A DNA stretch of 64,000 bases from Boesenbergia rotunda (GCA_024364735.1 JAGFNQ010001195.1:660464-724463); one strand, 5' to 3'. Numbered from the stretch's first letter, positions 13,165-23,231 are shown. The notes: generated by a model not told the origin, from the sequence alone. Program-made: numbers and translations.

Positions 13165-13535
13165 CTTATATAGGGGTTGGCCGGGCGCCCGGGAGGTCTT
13201 GGGCGCCTGACTTGAGTGTTAGCTGCCTTTGGCAGCTTTTGCTGCTTTGACCGAAGGCGTTGGGGTCGCCCGTGAGTACCCGGGCGCCTGCAGTCAGCTG
13301 TCATTCGTGGCAGCTTTTGCTGCCTTGAATGGAGAAACAGTCCTAGGCGCCCGATAGGTCACGGGCGCCCGAGTCAGCTGGGTAGGGTTGACAGCTTTTG
13401 CTGTCTCGGTCAAAGGGAAAGTTGAGGGTGCTCGACAGGTCACGGGCCCCTGAACTGACAACAGTTTGACTATTGACCAGTTTGACCATTTGACCAGGTT
13501 TGACTGTTTTGACCTGGTTTGACTCTTTTTGACAA
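13165..13535 (-). promoter_or_regulatory. Element C internal promoter of ORF2
   Basis: On the minus strand TATATAAG (13172-13165) lies about 120 bp before the ORF2 ATG. Upstream are four pairs of GGCGCC-like boxes, each pair 18 bp apart (13183/13201; about 13264, 13345 and 13428 for the others), then a cluster of TTGACC/TTGACT words at 13463-13532 in either orientation. The same order (TTGAC cluster, paired boxes, TATA, short exon) occurs in B at 22650-23251. Promoter function is inferred. Confidence 0.6.
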
Positions 13536-14210
13536 ACTAACAATTATATCAATTAATCTTTAAATTGCATGAATAAAAAAAATAGATAAATTTGAGTTAG
13601 ATCCTAACCATCTCACCCAAACTAGAGTAATCAATCATGTTAACCTTATCGGTTTTGATTGAAATAAGGATTTTATTTAAAAAAACAAAATTACTTTTGA
13701 AAAGTTGAATAAATTTAAAAACAATTTAATCAAATTTTAATTTAATTTTGAAAAGAGATTGAACCTAAGATTAATTGAAATTTGTGTTAGATTTGAATTT
13801 GACAAGAAGTAAATTGAATTTGAATTTCAAAAATTGGCTTCCAGGTCTTGGCGAGGCACAAGGCCTTCTTTGGCCGTAGCCTTATTGGATCATCAACCCT
13901 TTCCTTGACAAAGCCTTTTAGTGAAAATTTCATTTTCAAAATTACTTTTTGAGAAATTCTGGTCTAACTAGTTTGAATCTTGGATCGGTAGCTTCGGCTA
14001 ATTTCACCAGTCTAAATAAACCAAGTAGAGTATACTTGACCTTATTAGAAGAGGCTTCCCTAACATACTATCATCTCACCTCCACCCAATACTATGTTGT
14101 TCAAATTTCAGTTAATCGTTTTAGTCCTTAATCTAACCAGTCGTAGGTCTAAGCATGGTAATTTGTAGAAAGTAAATAAGCATGCAATTTAAAATAAGAA
14201 AGGAATTTAT
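13536..14210 (-). other. Element C inter-ORF region
   Basis: Non-coding AT-rich sequence between ORF1 and the ORF2 promoter, collinear with B 22000-22640, including the shared block around CCAAGACCTGGAAGCCAA. No remnant of pol is visible. Confidence 0.7.
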
Positions 14211-15865
14211 TTAACTATAAGGATTGTTTTTAAGTTGGCTCCCCCTGGACTAAAGTCACAGTAATGATTAGGCAAGATATGAATCTTGTCCTTGGGGATC
14301 CTATACTAGTTTGGTCCAGCTTGGTTGTTCAGGCAAAGTTTGGGTACCCATGCCTGAACTTTGGGTCTAGATTGGTTCAATACAGCATAGTATGACCTTT
14401 GTCTAGACTTGGTTCGATACCCTAACCCGGATCAATTTAGAACATACTTCTATTTTCCAAGGATCATGTCAAGACCTTTGGAACCCAAAGTGAATCATTC
14501 TAAAGCTGCTCTAAGGTCCTTGACTTGAGTTTTCAAGGAGGAGTTCCCTTTCTCAAGCTTTTCAACTTGAGTAGAGGTTCCTTCTTGAACCTTCTCGGTC
14601 AAGGATCTAGAGTCAGCTCCCTCTTTCAGGAGTTTTACTTCCTGTCGGAGGGACTCGACTCGGATTTTGGCTTTCGCCAAGTTACTAGATAGGTAAGCAA
14701 TTAATTCTGCTAATTCAACTTTAGAGTAACGACTTACAGTTATTTTGTCGTCCTCCGAAATTGTGAGTTTTCCGTCGTCCTATTCCGATTCTGACCCGGC
14801 GTCGATGTCTTCCGAAGCAGTCAAGGCGAGCAGGTTCGATTGTGGGGCCTCTTCTTCTTCTTCGGAGGAAGACTCGTCCCACGTAGCTTGAAGGGCTTTC
14901 TTCCTTCTTGTCTTCTTGGCTTCTTTCATATTAGGGCACTCCGATTTGTAGTGTCCCTTCTTGTTGCATTCGTAGCAGGTTACGTTTGATTTGGTCTTAG
15001 TCGTTGATGGTTCAGCTGGATCTTCCTTCTTTCGGCTGGCTTTTCTTCTGTTGGTCTGATGCTTCAGCTCCTTGTAGTAATCTCGGGCTAGCCGAACCAG
15101 CTTGGGTCGATCCCCTTCGCTGTCTTCTGAGTCTGAGTCTGAGTCTGAGTCAGACTCGGGTGCAGGTTGAGGCTTTTTCTTGGCAACCTTTCCTATTTTT
15201 CCTGCAAGAAAAGCAATACCTTTCTCGGCTAAGGTGCAGTTAGTCTGCTCATGTAATTTTAGTTCAGAAAATAATTCGTCTAATTTAATTTTAGACAGGT
15301 CCCTAGAAACTTTGTAAGCATCTACCATGGATGCCCACAAAGTATTTCTCGGGAAGGTGTTTAGGGTATACCTGATAAGGTCACGGTTTTCTACCTTATG
15401 ACCGATTGTATGTAAACCGTTCATCAGCTCCTGGATTCTGGCGTGGAGCTGGGCTACTGACTCACCTTCGTTCATTTTGATTGTATACAATTTGTTCAGC
15501 AGTAGGTCCCTTTTGCTGATTCGAGTGTCGGAGGTACCTTCGTGCAACTCGATCAACTTACACCAGAGTTCCTTTGCACTGTTGAAGGGTCCCACCCGGT
15601 TTAGTTCTTTTTTGGTTAGTCCGCATTGGAGTGTCTGGGTTGCCTTTGCATCAGCCTCGATTTTCTTCTTCAGCGAGGCGTCCTATTCTGTGTAATGTTG
15701 TACCACTCCTTCAGCATTCTTGGGGATTTCCAAACCAGATTGGATTATGATCCACATATCTACCTGAGTTTCTAGGTGGACTTCAATCCGACTCTTCCAG
15801 TAGGAGAAGTCTTCTCCACTGAAGAGTGGTGGTCTAGCTGTGCTGAAACCCTCTTGCATGGTCAT
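14211..15865 (-). pseudogene. gag: Element C ORF1 (Gag-like with C-terminal coiled coil), broken
   Basis: Starts MTMQEGFSTARPPLF and carries SIRE-type gag blocks (FSYWKSRIEVHL, LWCKLIELHEGTSDTRI, FPRNTLWASMVDAYK). It then has an acidic Ser/Asp run, a zinc knuckle CYECNKKGHYKSEC (14977-14936) and TWDESSSEEEEE. After a stop (about 14778) the frame continues into a coiled coil (VESLRQEVKLLKEG) and ends with the WVPK...IPKDKIHIL region. TAG at 15683-15685, the stop near 14778 and later stops inactivate it. In autonomous SIRE elements protease follows this last region; here the reading ends. Confidence 0.85.
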
Positions 15866-16067
15866 TAAGATTTCTGAAAATGACAAAAACAAAAAAAAAT
15901 CTTGTCCCAAGACTTGGTCTTGGATTAGTAGTGCGGGAATAAGATAATTAAAAAGGAACGATCGAGTGGTGTTGCACCAACCTCGATTAACGAGAAAAAT
16001 TAGAAAAACAAATTCTTAAAATCCGAAAAACTCTCAAATTGGTGGTTGCACCAAATTTGAGCCACCC

Positions 16068-16079
16068 GCTCTGATACCA
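16068..16079 (-). other. Element C primer binding site
   Basis: TGGTATCAGAGC on the minus strand, two bases (AG) inside the 5' LTR, complementary to the 3' end of initiator methionine tRNA. Confidence 0.85.
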
Positions 16080-16081
16080 CT

Positions 16082-17321
16082 TGTTGGATCGAGAAAAACG
16101 ATAGAGGGGGGTGAATATCGTTAAAACTTTTTCAGATAAAATAAAGAGCGAATACGCAGCGGAAATAACACACGGGAACACAAGTAGTTTTTTACTTGGT
16201 TCGGAGTCGCGGTCGGCTCCTACTCCAAGGCCCACGGTCCTTGACCGTTTACTTTGGGCAATACTATAATCGCGCAAAACAGTTTACAAATTGAGTACAG
16301 GAATATAGCAGGAAATGAAGCTAGTTACACTTTTCGTTATCGATGCCCGATGTGGATCGTATTTCGGAGCAGAGGGTCATCGTCGGCGCTGTGATCTCGA
16401 AGACGGAGTTTGCCAGGGCGTAGCGCTTGAACGAAAAGCTTTGGAGCGTTTGAAAACTGTGTTGTTGAAGCCTTGGGGTCGAGCCCCTTTTATAGTGCTC
16501 TATCAGGCGCCTGATGCGTTGGGGGCGCCTGACACGTGCCCTTCGATCTGCGAATTCTTATCCGCGGGCTCGATCAGTGCTTATCCTCCCCACTTGGGCG
16601 CCTGAGCTGATGGGGGTGCCCGTGACCTCACGGCGCCTGATCCGGCTTGGTCCAGAGGCTTCGCAGCTATGTTTTGAGTTTTGCCTTCACACTTGGGCGC
16701 CCGTATCCATACGGGCGCCTGAGCCCATTTGGGCGCCTGAGCCCATTCGGGCGCCTGTCTCCATTCGGACGCCTAGGCCCAGTGGAGTACCTTCGCTTGC
16801 AGCGACCAGTCCTTTGACCCTGCAACCAAGGTTAGTCCCAAAAACATAACAAGTATTAATTACAGCCGTAGCTATCTTGGTTCTAAATTCGGGTCTCCCA
16901 AATGGAACCCTAGGTCGAACCGGCGTCTACTGTTCCCTCGACGGGGAACGCGTCCTCACCTACTCCTCTCAGGAGAGTTTACCTTTTGCCAACCGGCTCC
17001 TCCGGTTGGGCTTTTGCCCGATCCCGCTGACCAGGTCTTCGTGCCCAACTTCCGGTCAGGTCTTCGGTGCCCAGCCCCTTGCCAGGACTTCGTGCCCATC
17101 CCTCAACTAGGACTTCTTTGCTCGACTTCCGGTCAGGTCTTCTTGCCCAGTCCTTGACCAGGACTTCTTTGCCCAGCCCTTTGCCAAAACTTCTTGCCTA
17201 GTGTACCTAGGACTTCTTCCTTCACACTTAGTGAACGAATTAGAATACAATAGCATCTTAACTTCTGAACCCTTTGCCATTATCAAAACCCAGGTTTGAC
17301 TTAGGTGCTGCCGCACCAACA
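16082..17321 (-). repeat. Element C 5' LTR (1240 bp)
   Basis: Same ends as the 3' LTR. It contains a run of GGGCGCC-type boxes exactly 18 bp apart at about 16697-16772, where five consecutive units are visible, and a shorter hairpin array (about 16985-17215) than the 3' LTR. The length difference is mainly hairpin-unit number. Confidence 0.9.
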
Positions 17322-17326
17322 ATCAT

Positions 17327-17918
17327 TTCAAACATGTCTATAAATTTTTAAAATTTTTGGAATTTTCTGGATTTTTCTGGACATTTTTGAAATTCGGCTC
17401 AGAAATTGAAAATTGGCACTGACAGAGTATCAGTCGACTGCCCCATGGGCAGTCGACTGGCACGCCTGCTTTCAGCTTTTGTGGTAATTTTCAGAAATCT
17501 AACTTTCTCTCATTTGATGCCATAAGGTTGGGTTGTTTGGGGCAATCATTTTGATGGTGTCAAAGGGGCAGAATAGATGGTTTAAGTTAGAATTTTGACT
17601 TGAAATGGATGGTTTAAGGTAGTTGTTTAACTTAAATCTTGGATGATTAAAAATGGGGGAGGACATGGATTAAGGGGGAGGTTACCACTAAGGTTTTGAT
17701 ATGTCTTACATTTTTAATGTTGTTTAGTGTTAAGTTGAAACTTAACTTGGATCATGAGTAGAATTGAAAATGAGAGAAGACATGGATTAAGGGGGAGGTT
17801 ACCTCTTAGGTTTGCTATGTCTTATGTTTTTCAATTGCTAGTTATTGCTATTGTTATTGTTGGCTGTTATTTTATCTCTAAACTTAAACATATTGACACA
17901 CATCAAAAAGGGGGAGAT
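17327..17918 (+). other. Element A 3' non-coding region, right part
   Basis: Continues from 8961 after the C insertion. It holds a CAGTCGACTG pair spaced 19 bp near 17430-17460, two copies of an AAGGGGGAGGTTACC block (about 17670 and 17786) that resemble extra polypurine tracts, and the true tract AAAAAGGGGGAGAT at 17905-17918. No ORF2 is present, unlike B, C and D. Confidence 0.75.
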
Positions 17919-18504
17919 TATTGAGGCAATCGGCCCTAAAATGATTGGAAGATCATGGTTTTGATGCGTGTGTGTGAATATATTTAAGGTTAGAGTGTTA
18001 TGTTGTATTTGATATGTGTGATTGAGTTTGCAAGACTTGGAGAATCACACATGGTGAACATATCCGAGGGTCGAGAGCCGAGGGAGGAGGACTCCAAGGG
18101 CAAGCCGGGAAGTGGACCTCAAGGGCACACGTGAAGGGTGGCATGGAGGCAAGCCAAGGGAAAGCTTGTGTGCGCATCTGGGGGACAAGAGCCAGAGGAA
18201 GATGACTTCAAGGGGCGAGCCAAGGGAGTGAACCTGAAGGCACACGTGAAGGAAAATGTGAAGAGTGGCTGTAAGTGAGTGGGCAGTCGACTGGCCAGAT
18301 GGCAGTGGACTGGCCATAAGGCAGTCGACTAGCAAAACTCACAGAAGGTTTTCAGCCTTCTACCAGTCGACTGACCCAGAGGCAGTCGACTGGTGACCCC
18401 CAAAAACTAGCCATTGGCTGGCCTTTATTGCTAGGCCAGTCGACTGCTCCAGGGGCAGTCGACTGGTGCAGGGCTAGACAGACTGCGAGTCTGTCCTGTT
18501 CTCT

Positions 18505-18511
18505 TATAAAA
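18505..18511 (+). promoter_or_regulatory. Element A LTR TATA box
   Basis: TATAAAA followed by GGAGG, just downstream of the CAGTCGACTG pairs. Confidence 0.6.
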
Positions 18512-18797
18512 GGAGGAATTTTCTCACGTGAACGGTACGGTTTCGTACTATAACAAGGTGCTATTCGTGCTTAGAGTCTTTTCGTCTTCCTCTCTCTCTA
18601 ATCATTGTATTATGTAAAGAGGAAGATAACACCGTTGTAAAGGTTTCTCCACCTGAAGGAGACTTTTCATAGTGGAGGTGGAGTACACGCATGGATCCTT
18701 GGATTAGTCACCTATTTGGGTGGATACCAAGTAAATTCCGGTGATAGCATTGCTCTCTCTCTTTCTTTGCATATTATTGTTTTTATTGCGCTAACAA

Positions 18798-18802
18798 TCT
18801 TG
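18798..18802. repeat. Target site duplication of B, left copy
   Basis: TCTTG here and at 27561-27565. Confidence 0.92.
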
Positions 18803-18916
18803 TGTTGGTGCAGAATGCACCAAAGTCAAACCTGTGTTTTGATAATGGCAACAGAGGTCAAAAGTTAAGTCTTACTTGTGTTTCTAACAAGTTACTCTAG
18901 TGTGCAGAGATAAAGT

Positions 18917-19163
18917 CCTAGCGAAGGAATGCTAGGCAACTGGCGAAGAACTGCCAGTAGCAAAGCCCTAGCGAAGGAATGCTAGGCAACTGGCGAAGGA
19001 CTGCCAGTAGCAAAGCCCTAGCGAAGGACTGCTAGGCAACTGGCAAAGGACTGCCAGTAGCAAAGCCCTAGCGAAGGACTGCTAGGCAACTGGCGAAGGG
19101 CTGCCAGTATCCAAGACCTGACAAAGGACCGTCAGGCAAAAGTCCAACCAAAGGAGCGGTTGG
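18917..19163 (+). repeat. Hairpin array in U3 of element B 5' LTR
   Basis: About four 50-bp units, each with two stem-loops: CCTAGC-(GAAGGAnT)-GCTAGG and CTGGC-(GAAGGAnT)-GCCAG. They are followed by CCTGAC-AAAGGACC-GTCAGG and CCAACC-AAAGGAGC-GGTTGG. Loops are nearly constant while stems differ yet stay complementary. The array lies in U3, upstream of the TATA, so it would be carried near the 3' end of the genomic RNA. Confidence 0.85.
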
Positions 19164-19403
19164 CATCAGGTAAACTCTCCCGAGAGGAGTAGGTGAGGAC
19201 GCGTTCCCCGTCGAGGGAACAGTAGGCGTCGGTTCGACCTAGGGCTCCATTTTGGAGACCAAAGTCAGAACCAAGACAGCTAAGGCTGTATAATCTAATA
19301 CTTTATTGTTTCATTGTGTTTTGGACCAACCCTGGATGCAGGACCGAAGAAACATGTGTCTGCAGCTCAGAAAGCCTCAAAGGAATGAGGCTACAGCTGA
19401 CCA

Positions 19404-19743
19404 GGGCGCCCGGAGTGTCCCGGGCGCCCCCAAGGCAAACACAAAACACAAGACAGCAAGATGGGCTTCGACAGTTCAACTCCCAGGCGCCCCCGTGCAC
19501 CCGGGCGCCCCCGCTGCTCCCGGGCGCCCCCAGCGTCCCGGGCGCCCCCATGCGCATGCCTCGAACCAGAAGCCATCGAAGCCAAGCAAATAACGCTTGA
19601 CCCGGTCAATCCGGGCGCCCCGAGCGCTCCGGGCGCCCCGGTCAAAGCGGATCCAGAGGATAGACGCTGACCGAGACCATTGCGGATCAAAGGCCACGTG
19701 GGGGCGCCCCCGACGTCCCGGGCGCCCCCAGGCCCTATATAAA
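19404..19743 (+). promoter_or_regulatory. Element B LTR promoter: paired GGGCGCC boxes and TATA
   Basis: GGGCGCC pairs start at 19404/19422, about 19614/19632 and about 19703/19721, each 18 bp apart, with further single or close boxes around 19485-19545. TATATAAA at 19736-19743 follows the last pair directly. The same arrangement is repeated at 27135-27142 in the 3' LTR and inside the element ahead of ORF2. Confidence 0.65.
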
Positions 19744-20162
19744 GGACCCTCGACCAAGGCTTCCAAGCATCAATTCTTTCAATGCCTCAAAGCTCTTCTA
19801 CGCTCGTGCCTTGCTCCGGAAACACTCCAACTCGAGCCGACGACGTCCCGCTGCCCCGAGAAAGTCAATACACTCCGGACGTCGGTAACGAAGAGTGCAA
19901 TTCTTTATTATTATTTTCGTGCACTTACTTTGTAACCAAATTCTGTAACTATTATTGCGCTTCATATAGAATTGCCCAAAGTAAACGGTCAACGACCGTG
20001 GGCCTTGGAGTAGGAGTCGACACAGGCTCCGAACCAAGTAAAATCGACTGTGTCTCTGTGTTGTGTTTATTTTTACTTCCGCTGTGCAATTGCTCTTTAC
20101 GAAATTCCGAACGATTTCCGATATTCACCCCCCCCCTCTATCGGTTTTCTCGATCCAACAAG

Positions 20163-20174
20163 TGGTATCAGAGC
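20163..20174 (+). other. Element B primer binding site
   Basis: TGGTATCAGAGC two bases after the 5' LTR, matching initiator methionine tRNA. Confidence 0.88.
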
Positions 20175-20353
20175 GGGGAAGTTCAAACTTGGTGCAACCA
20201 CCAGTTTGAAATTTTTTTTCGGATTTTCTTTATTTCTTATTCTCATTCGAATTTTTTTTAATTCTTTTTAATATTTTATTATTCTTATCCCGCACTACTA
20301 ATCCAAGACCAAGTCTTGGGACATTTTCTTGTTAGTTTTCTTTTACAGATCAA

Positions 20354-21999
20354 ATGGCCATGCAAGAGGGATTTAGCACCGCCAGACCTCCACTCTTCAA
20401 TGGAGAAGACTTTTCCTACTGGAAAAGTCGTATGGAGGTCCACCTGAAAACTCAGGTGGACATGTGGATCATTATCCAGTCCGGTCTTGAGATCCCCAGA
20501 AACGCCGAAGGACTTCCTCAAAGCTACTCTGAATGGGACAACGCCCTAAAGCGCAAGATAGAAGCCGATGCAAAAGCGACTCAGACGCTTCAATGCGGAT
20601 TGACGAAAGAGGAGCTGAACCGCGTGGACCCCTTCAACAGTGCGAAAGAGCTCTGGGCAAAACTGATCGAGCTACACGAAGGGACATCAGATACTCGAAT
20701 CAGTAAGAGGGATCTACTACTGAACAAACTCTACACTATCAAGATGGCCGACAACGAAACAGCAGCCCAGCTCCACGCACGAATCCAAGAGTTAATGAAC
20801 GGTCTTTACACAATAGGTCACAAGGTTGAAAATCGTGACTTAATAAGGTATGCCTTAAACGCGTTCCCTAGAAACACCTTGTGGGCATCTATGGTAGATG
20901 CATACAAGGTCTCAAGGGATCTTTCAAAAATAAAATTAGATGAATTATTTTCTGAACTAGAACTGCACGAACAAACTAACACCAATATGGTCGAGAAACG
21001 TATTGCTTTCGTTGCAGGTAAAACTCAAAGGACAACGAAGAAGAGGTCTGAACCTGAACCCGAGTCTAACTCAGACTCAGAAGATGAAGAAGGAGAACAA
21101 CGAAGCTGGTCTGACTAGCCCGAAGCTACTACAAGGAGCTGAAGAACCGAACCAACAAACGGAAAATCAGCCGAAGAAAGGACGAACCAGCTGAACCCGC
21201 AAGTGATAAAAACAAGCCCAACGTAACCTGCTACGAGTGCAAGAAAAAGGGTCACTACAAGACAAAATGCCCAAACTTAAAGGAAGTCAAAAAGACAAGA
21301 AGAAAGAAGGCGCTCCAAGCAACCTGGGACGAGTCTTCCTCGGAAGAAGAAGAAGAAGCACCCCAATCAAACCTACTAGCTCTGACCGCCTCAGAAAAAT
21401 TCGAAACTGAGTTCGAATCAGAACAGGACGACGGCGAGCTGACATTTACAGAAGACGGCGAAATTAAGGTAACTGGTTTTAATAGATGTCAATTAACTGA
21501 ATTAATTTCATTTCTTTCTCGAGATTTGGCAAAAGCCAAACTCCGAGTCGAATCCCTCCGACAGGAAGTAAAACTCCTGAAAGAGGGAGCTGACTCTAAA
21601 CCCTTAACCAAGAAGGTTCAGGAAGGAACTCCTACTCAAGTTGAAAAACTTGAAAAGGAGAACTCCTCCCTGAAAACTCAGGTTAAGGATCTTAGATCAG
21701 CTTTAGAACGATTTACATCTGGTTCCAAGGGTCTTGACATGATCCTTGGAAAACAGAAATCAGTTCTAAATCGATCCGGTCTGGGTTATAGAACCAAATC
21801 CCGGCAAAGATCTTACTTTGCTGTACTGAATCAGTCCAGAGGTAAAATTCAGGCATGGGTACCTAAACCATACCTGAACAAACCAACTGGATCAAATCAG
21901 TATTGGATCCCCAAGGACAAGATTCACATCTTGCCTAACCATCACCGTGGCTTTAGTCCAGGGGGAGCCAAACTGAAAACAATATTCATTATTAGATAA
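20354..21999 (+). pseudogene. gag: Element B ORF1 (Gag-like with coiled coil), one frameshift and a stop
   Basis: Starts MAMQEGFSTARPPLFNGEDF; the ATG is about 190 bp after the LTR. It carries gag blocks FSYWKSRMEVHL and LWAKLIELHEGTSDTRI. The first frame ends at TAG 21116-21118. Comparison with C places a one-base deletion just upstream plus a TGA in the restored frame. From 21118 the other frame is open to 21999 and carries the zinc knuckle CYECKKKGHYKTKC (21229-21270), TWDESSSEEEEE, a Leu/Glu/Lys coiled coil (21526-21720) and WVPK...WIPKDKIHIL. It ends where protease would start in autonomous relatives. The expected role is particle assembly and RNA binding. Confidence 0.86.
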
Positions 22000-22640
22000 A
22001 TAATTTTAATTCTTGATTGCAATTACTTGTTTGATTGTTTATTTAATTTCTGCAATTTACCATGCTTAGATTTAGGAATGGTTAGTTAAGGACTAAACAA
22101 ACTTAACTGAAACTTGACAACATAGTATTGGGTGGAGGTGAGATGATAGTACGTTAGGGAACCCAACTCTAATAAGATCAAGTTCACTTGGTCTCTTTAG
22201 ACTGGCGGAACTAGCCGAAGCTACCAATCCAAAACCCAAACTAGTTAGACCAGAAATTTTTCAAAGAATAATTTTGAAAATGCAATTTCATTAAATGGCT
22301 TTGTCAAGGAAAGGGTGGATGATCCCATAAGGCTACGGCCAAAGAAGGCCTAGTGCCTCGCCAAGACCTGGAAGCCAATTTTTGAAATTCAAATTCAAAT
22401 TAATTTTTGTCAAATTCGAATCTAACACAAAATTTTAGTTATTTGTAGATTTAAACATCTTTTCAAGAATTTAATTGTTTTCAAAATTAATCAAAATTTT
22501 CAAAATAATCTTAACTATCAAAACCTGTCTCACGAAACCTATAAGGCTAACGTGATTGAAAACCCTAGATTCTGGGTGAGACGGTAGGATTAAGACTCAA
22601 TTGGAAATTCTTTTAATACCCATAGGATGAGATAATCTTA
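22000..22640 (+). other. Element B inter-ORF region
   Basis: Non-coding and collinear with C 14210-13536 (reverse). I see no integrase or RT remnant, so pol is absent and not merely decayed. Confidence 0.7.
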
Positions 22641-22649
22641 TATTTGTCA

Positions 22650-23138
22650 AACCATGGTCAACATATTCAAACCATGGTCAACATAGTCAAACCATGGTCA
22701 AAACAGTCAAACCATGGTCAACATAGTCAAATCAAGATAAAGGTGGTCAAAGCATGATTAACACGGTCAAACCACAGTCAAAACAGTCAAATCAATTCAA
22801 ACAATGGTCAAACCGATTAAACCATGGTTAAAAGTAGACAAGACTAAAAATTTGTCTTTACCTACCCTATTCCGGGCGCCCGGAACCACGCGGGCGCCCC
22901 CTACCCCAACTTTTCTTACACCCTAGGCAAAAAGCTGTTCTTGCTTTTGACCAGGGCGCCCGGAACCACGCGGGCGCCCCCATCACCTCCAATGCAGCAA
23001 AAGCTACAAAAGCTCTCTGTTGAGGGCGCCCGGGCTGTTCCGGGCGCCCCCAACCAGTCCTTTACTCTGCCTTTGGCAGCAGCCCTGACCAGGGCGCCCG
23101 GAAGCTCTCGGGCGCCCCGGTTGAACTCCCTATATAAG
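22650..23138 (+). promoter_or_regulatory. Element B internal promoter of ORF2
   Basis: At 22650-22830 roughly a dozen GGTCAA/AGTCAA words occur, i.e. TTGACC/TTGACT on the other strand, the W-box core of WRKY factors. Four GGGCGCC pairs follow, each 18 bp apart (about 22874, 22954, 23023 and 23091), then TATATAAG at 23131-23138, about 95 bp before the ORF2 ATG. The spacing and box sequence copy the LTR promoter. Function is inferred from motif order and conservation in C. Confidence 0.65.
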
Positions 23139-23231
23139 GCACCCGAACCTCCTTCATTTCTCACACCAAAATCAACCTACATCTCCACTTCTTACTATTC
23201 AAGAAGATCTTGCAAGTCCTCATTCTCAACT

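Larger units (their letters stand above)
8962..17321 (-). mobile_element. Non-autonomous LTR element C (ORF1 + ORF2, no pol)
   Basis: Complete element of 8360 bp in reverse orientation. It has 5' LTR 16082-17321, primer site 16068-16079, ORF1 15865-14211, ORF2 13053-11771, a polypurine tract just right of 10278 and 3' LTR 8962-10278. Perfect 5-bp duplication ATCAT lies at 8957-8961 and 17322-17326. No protease, integrase, RT or RNase H is found between the LTRs. It belongs to the same family as B and the solo LTR at 29060-30583. Several stops in both ORFs make this copy inactive. Confidence 0.92.
17919..18802 (+). repeat. Element A 3' LTR, first part
   Basis: Follows the polypurine tract. 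It starts TATTGAGGCAATCGGCCC, where D has TGTTGGGGCAATCGGCCC, so the terminal TG has become TA. It contains several CAGTCGACTG boxes in pairs 19 bp apart (18285-18475) and a TATA box at 18505-18511. It is cut by B; the rest is at 27561-27633. Confidence 0.85.
18803..20160 (+). repeat. Element B 5' LTR (1358 bp)
   Basis: TGTTGGTGCAGAATGCACCA...CGATCCAACA. It has a terminal perfect inverted repeat, a hairpin array (18917-19163), GGGCGCC boxes (19404-19730), a TATA box and a C-run near the end shared with the 3' LTR. Against the 3' LTR it lacks one 50-bp hairpin unit and has an extra GGGCGCC-containing segment near 19490; substitutions are few. Confidence 0.92.

Noticed and set aside
19303..19766. 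Several overlapping Gly/Ala/Pro/Arg-rich ORFs in both strands
   Set aside because: They come from GGGCGCC boxes spaced 18 bp, a multiple of three, in the B LTR; the same happens at 26719-27088 and 29743-30169.
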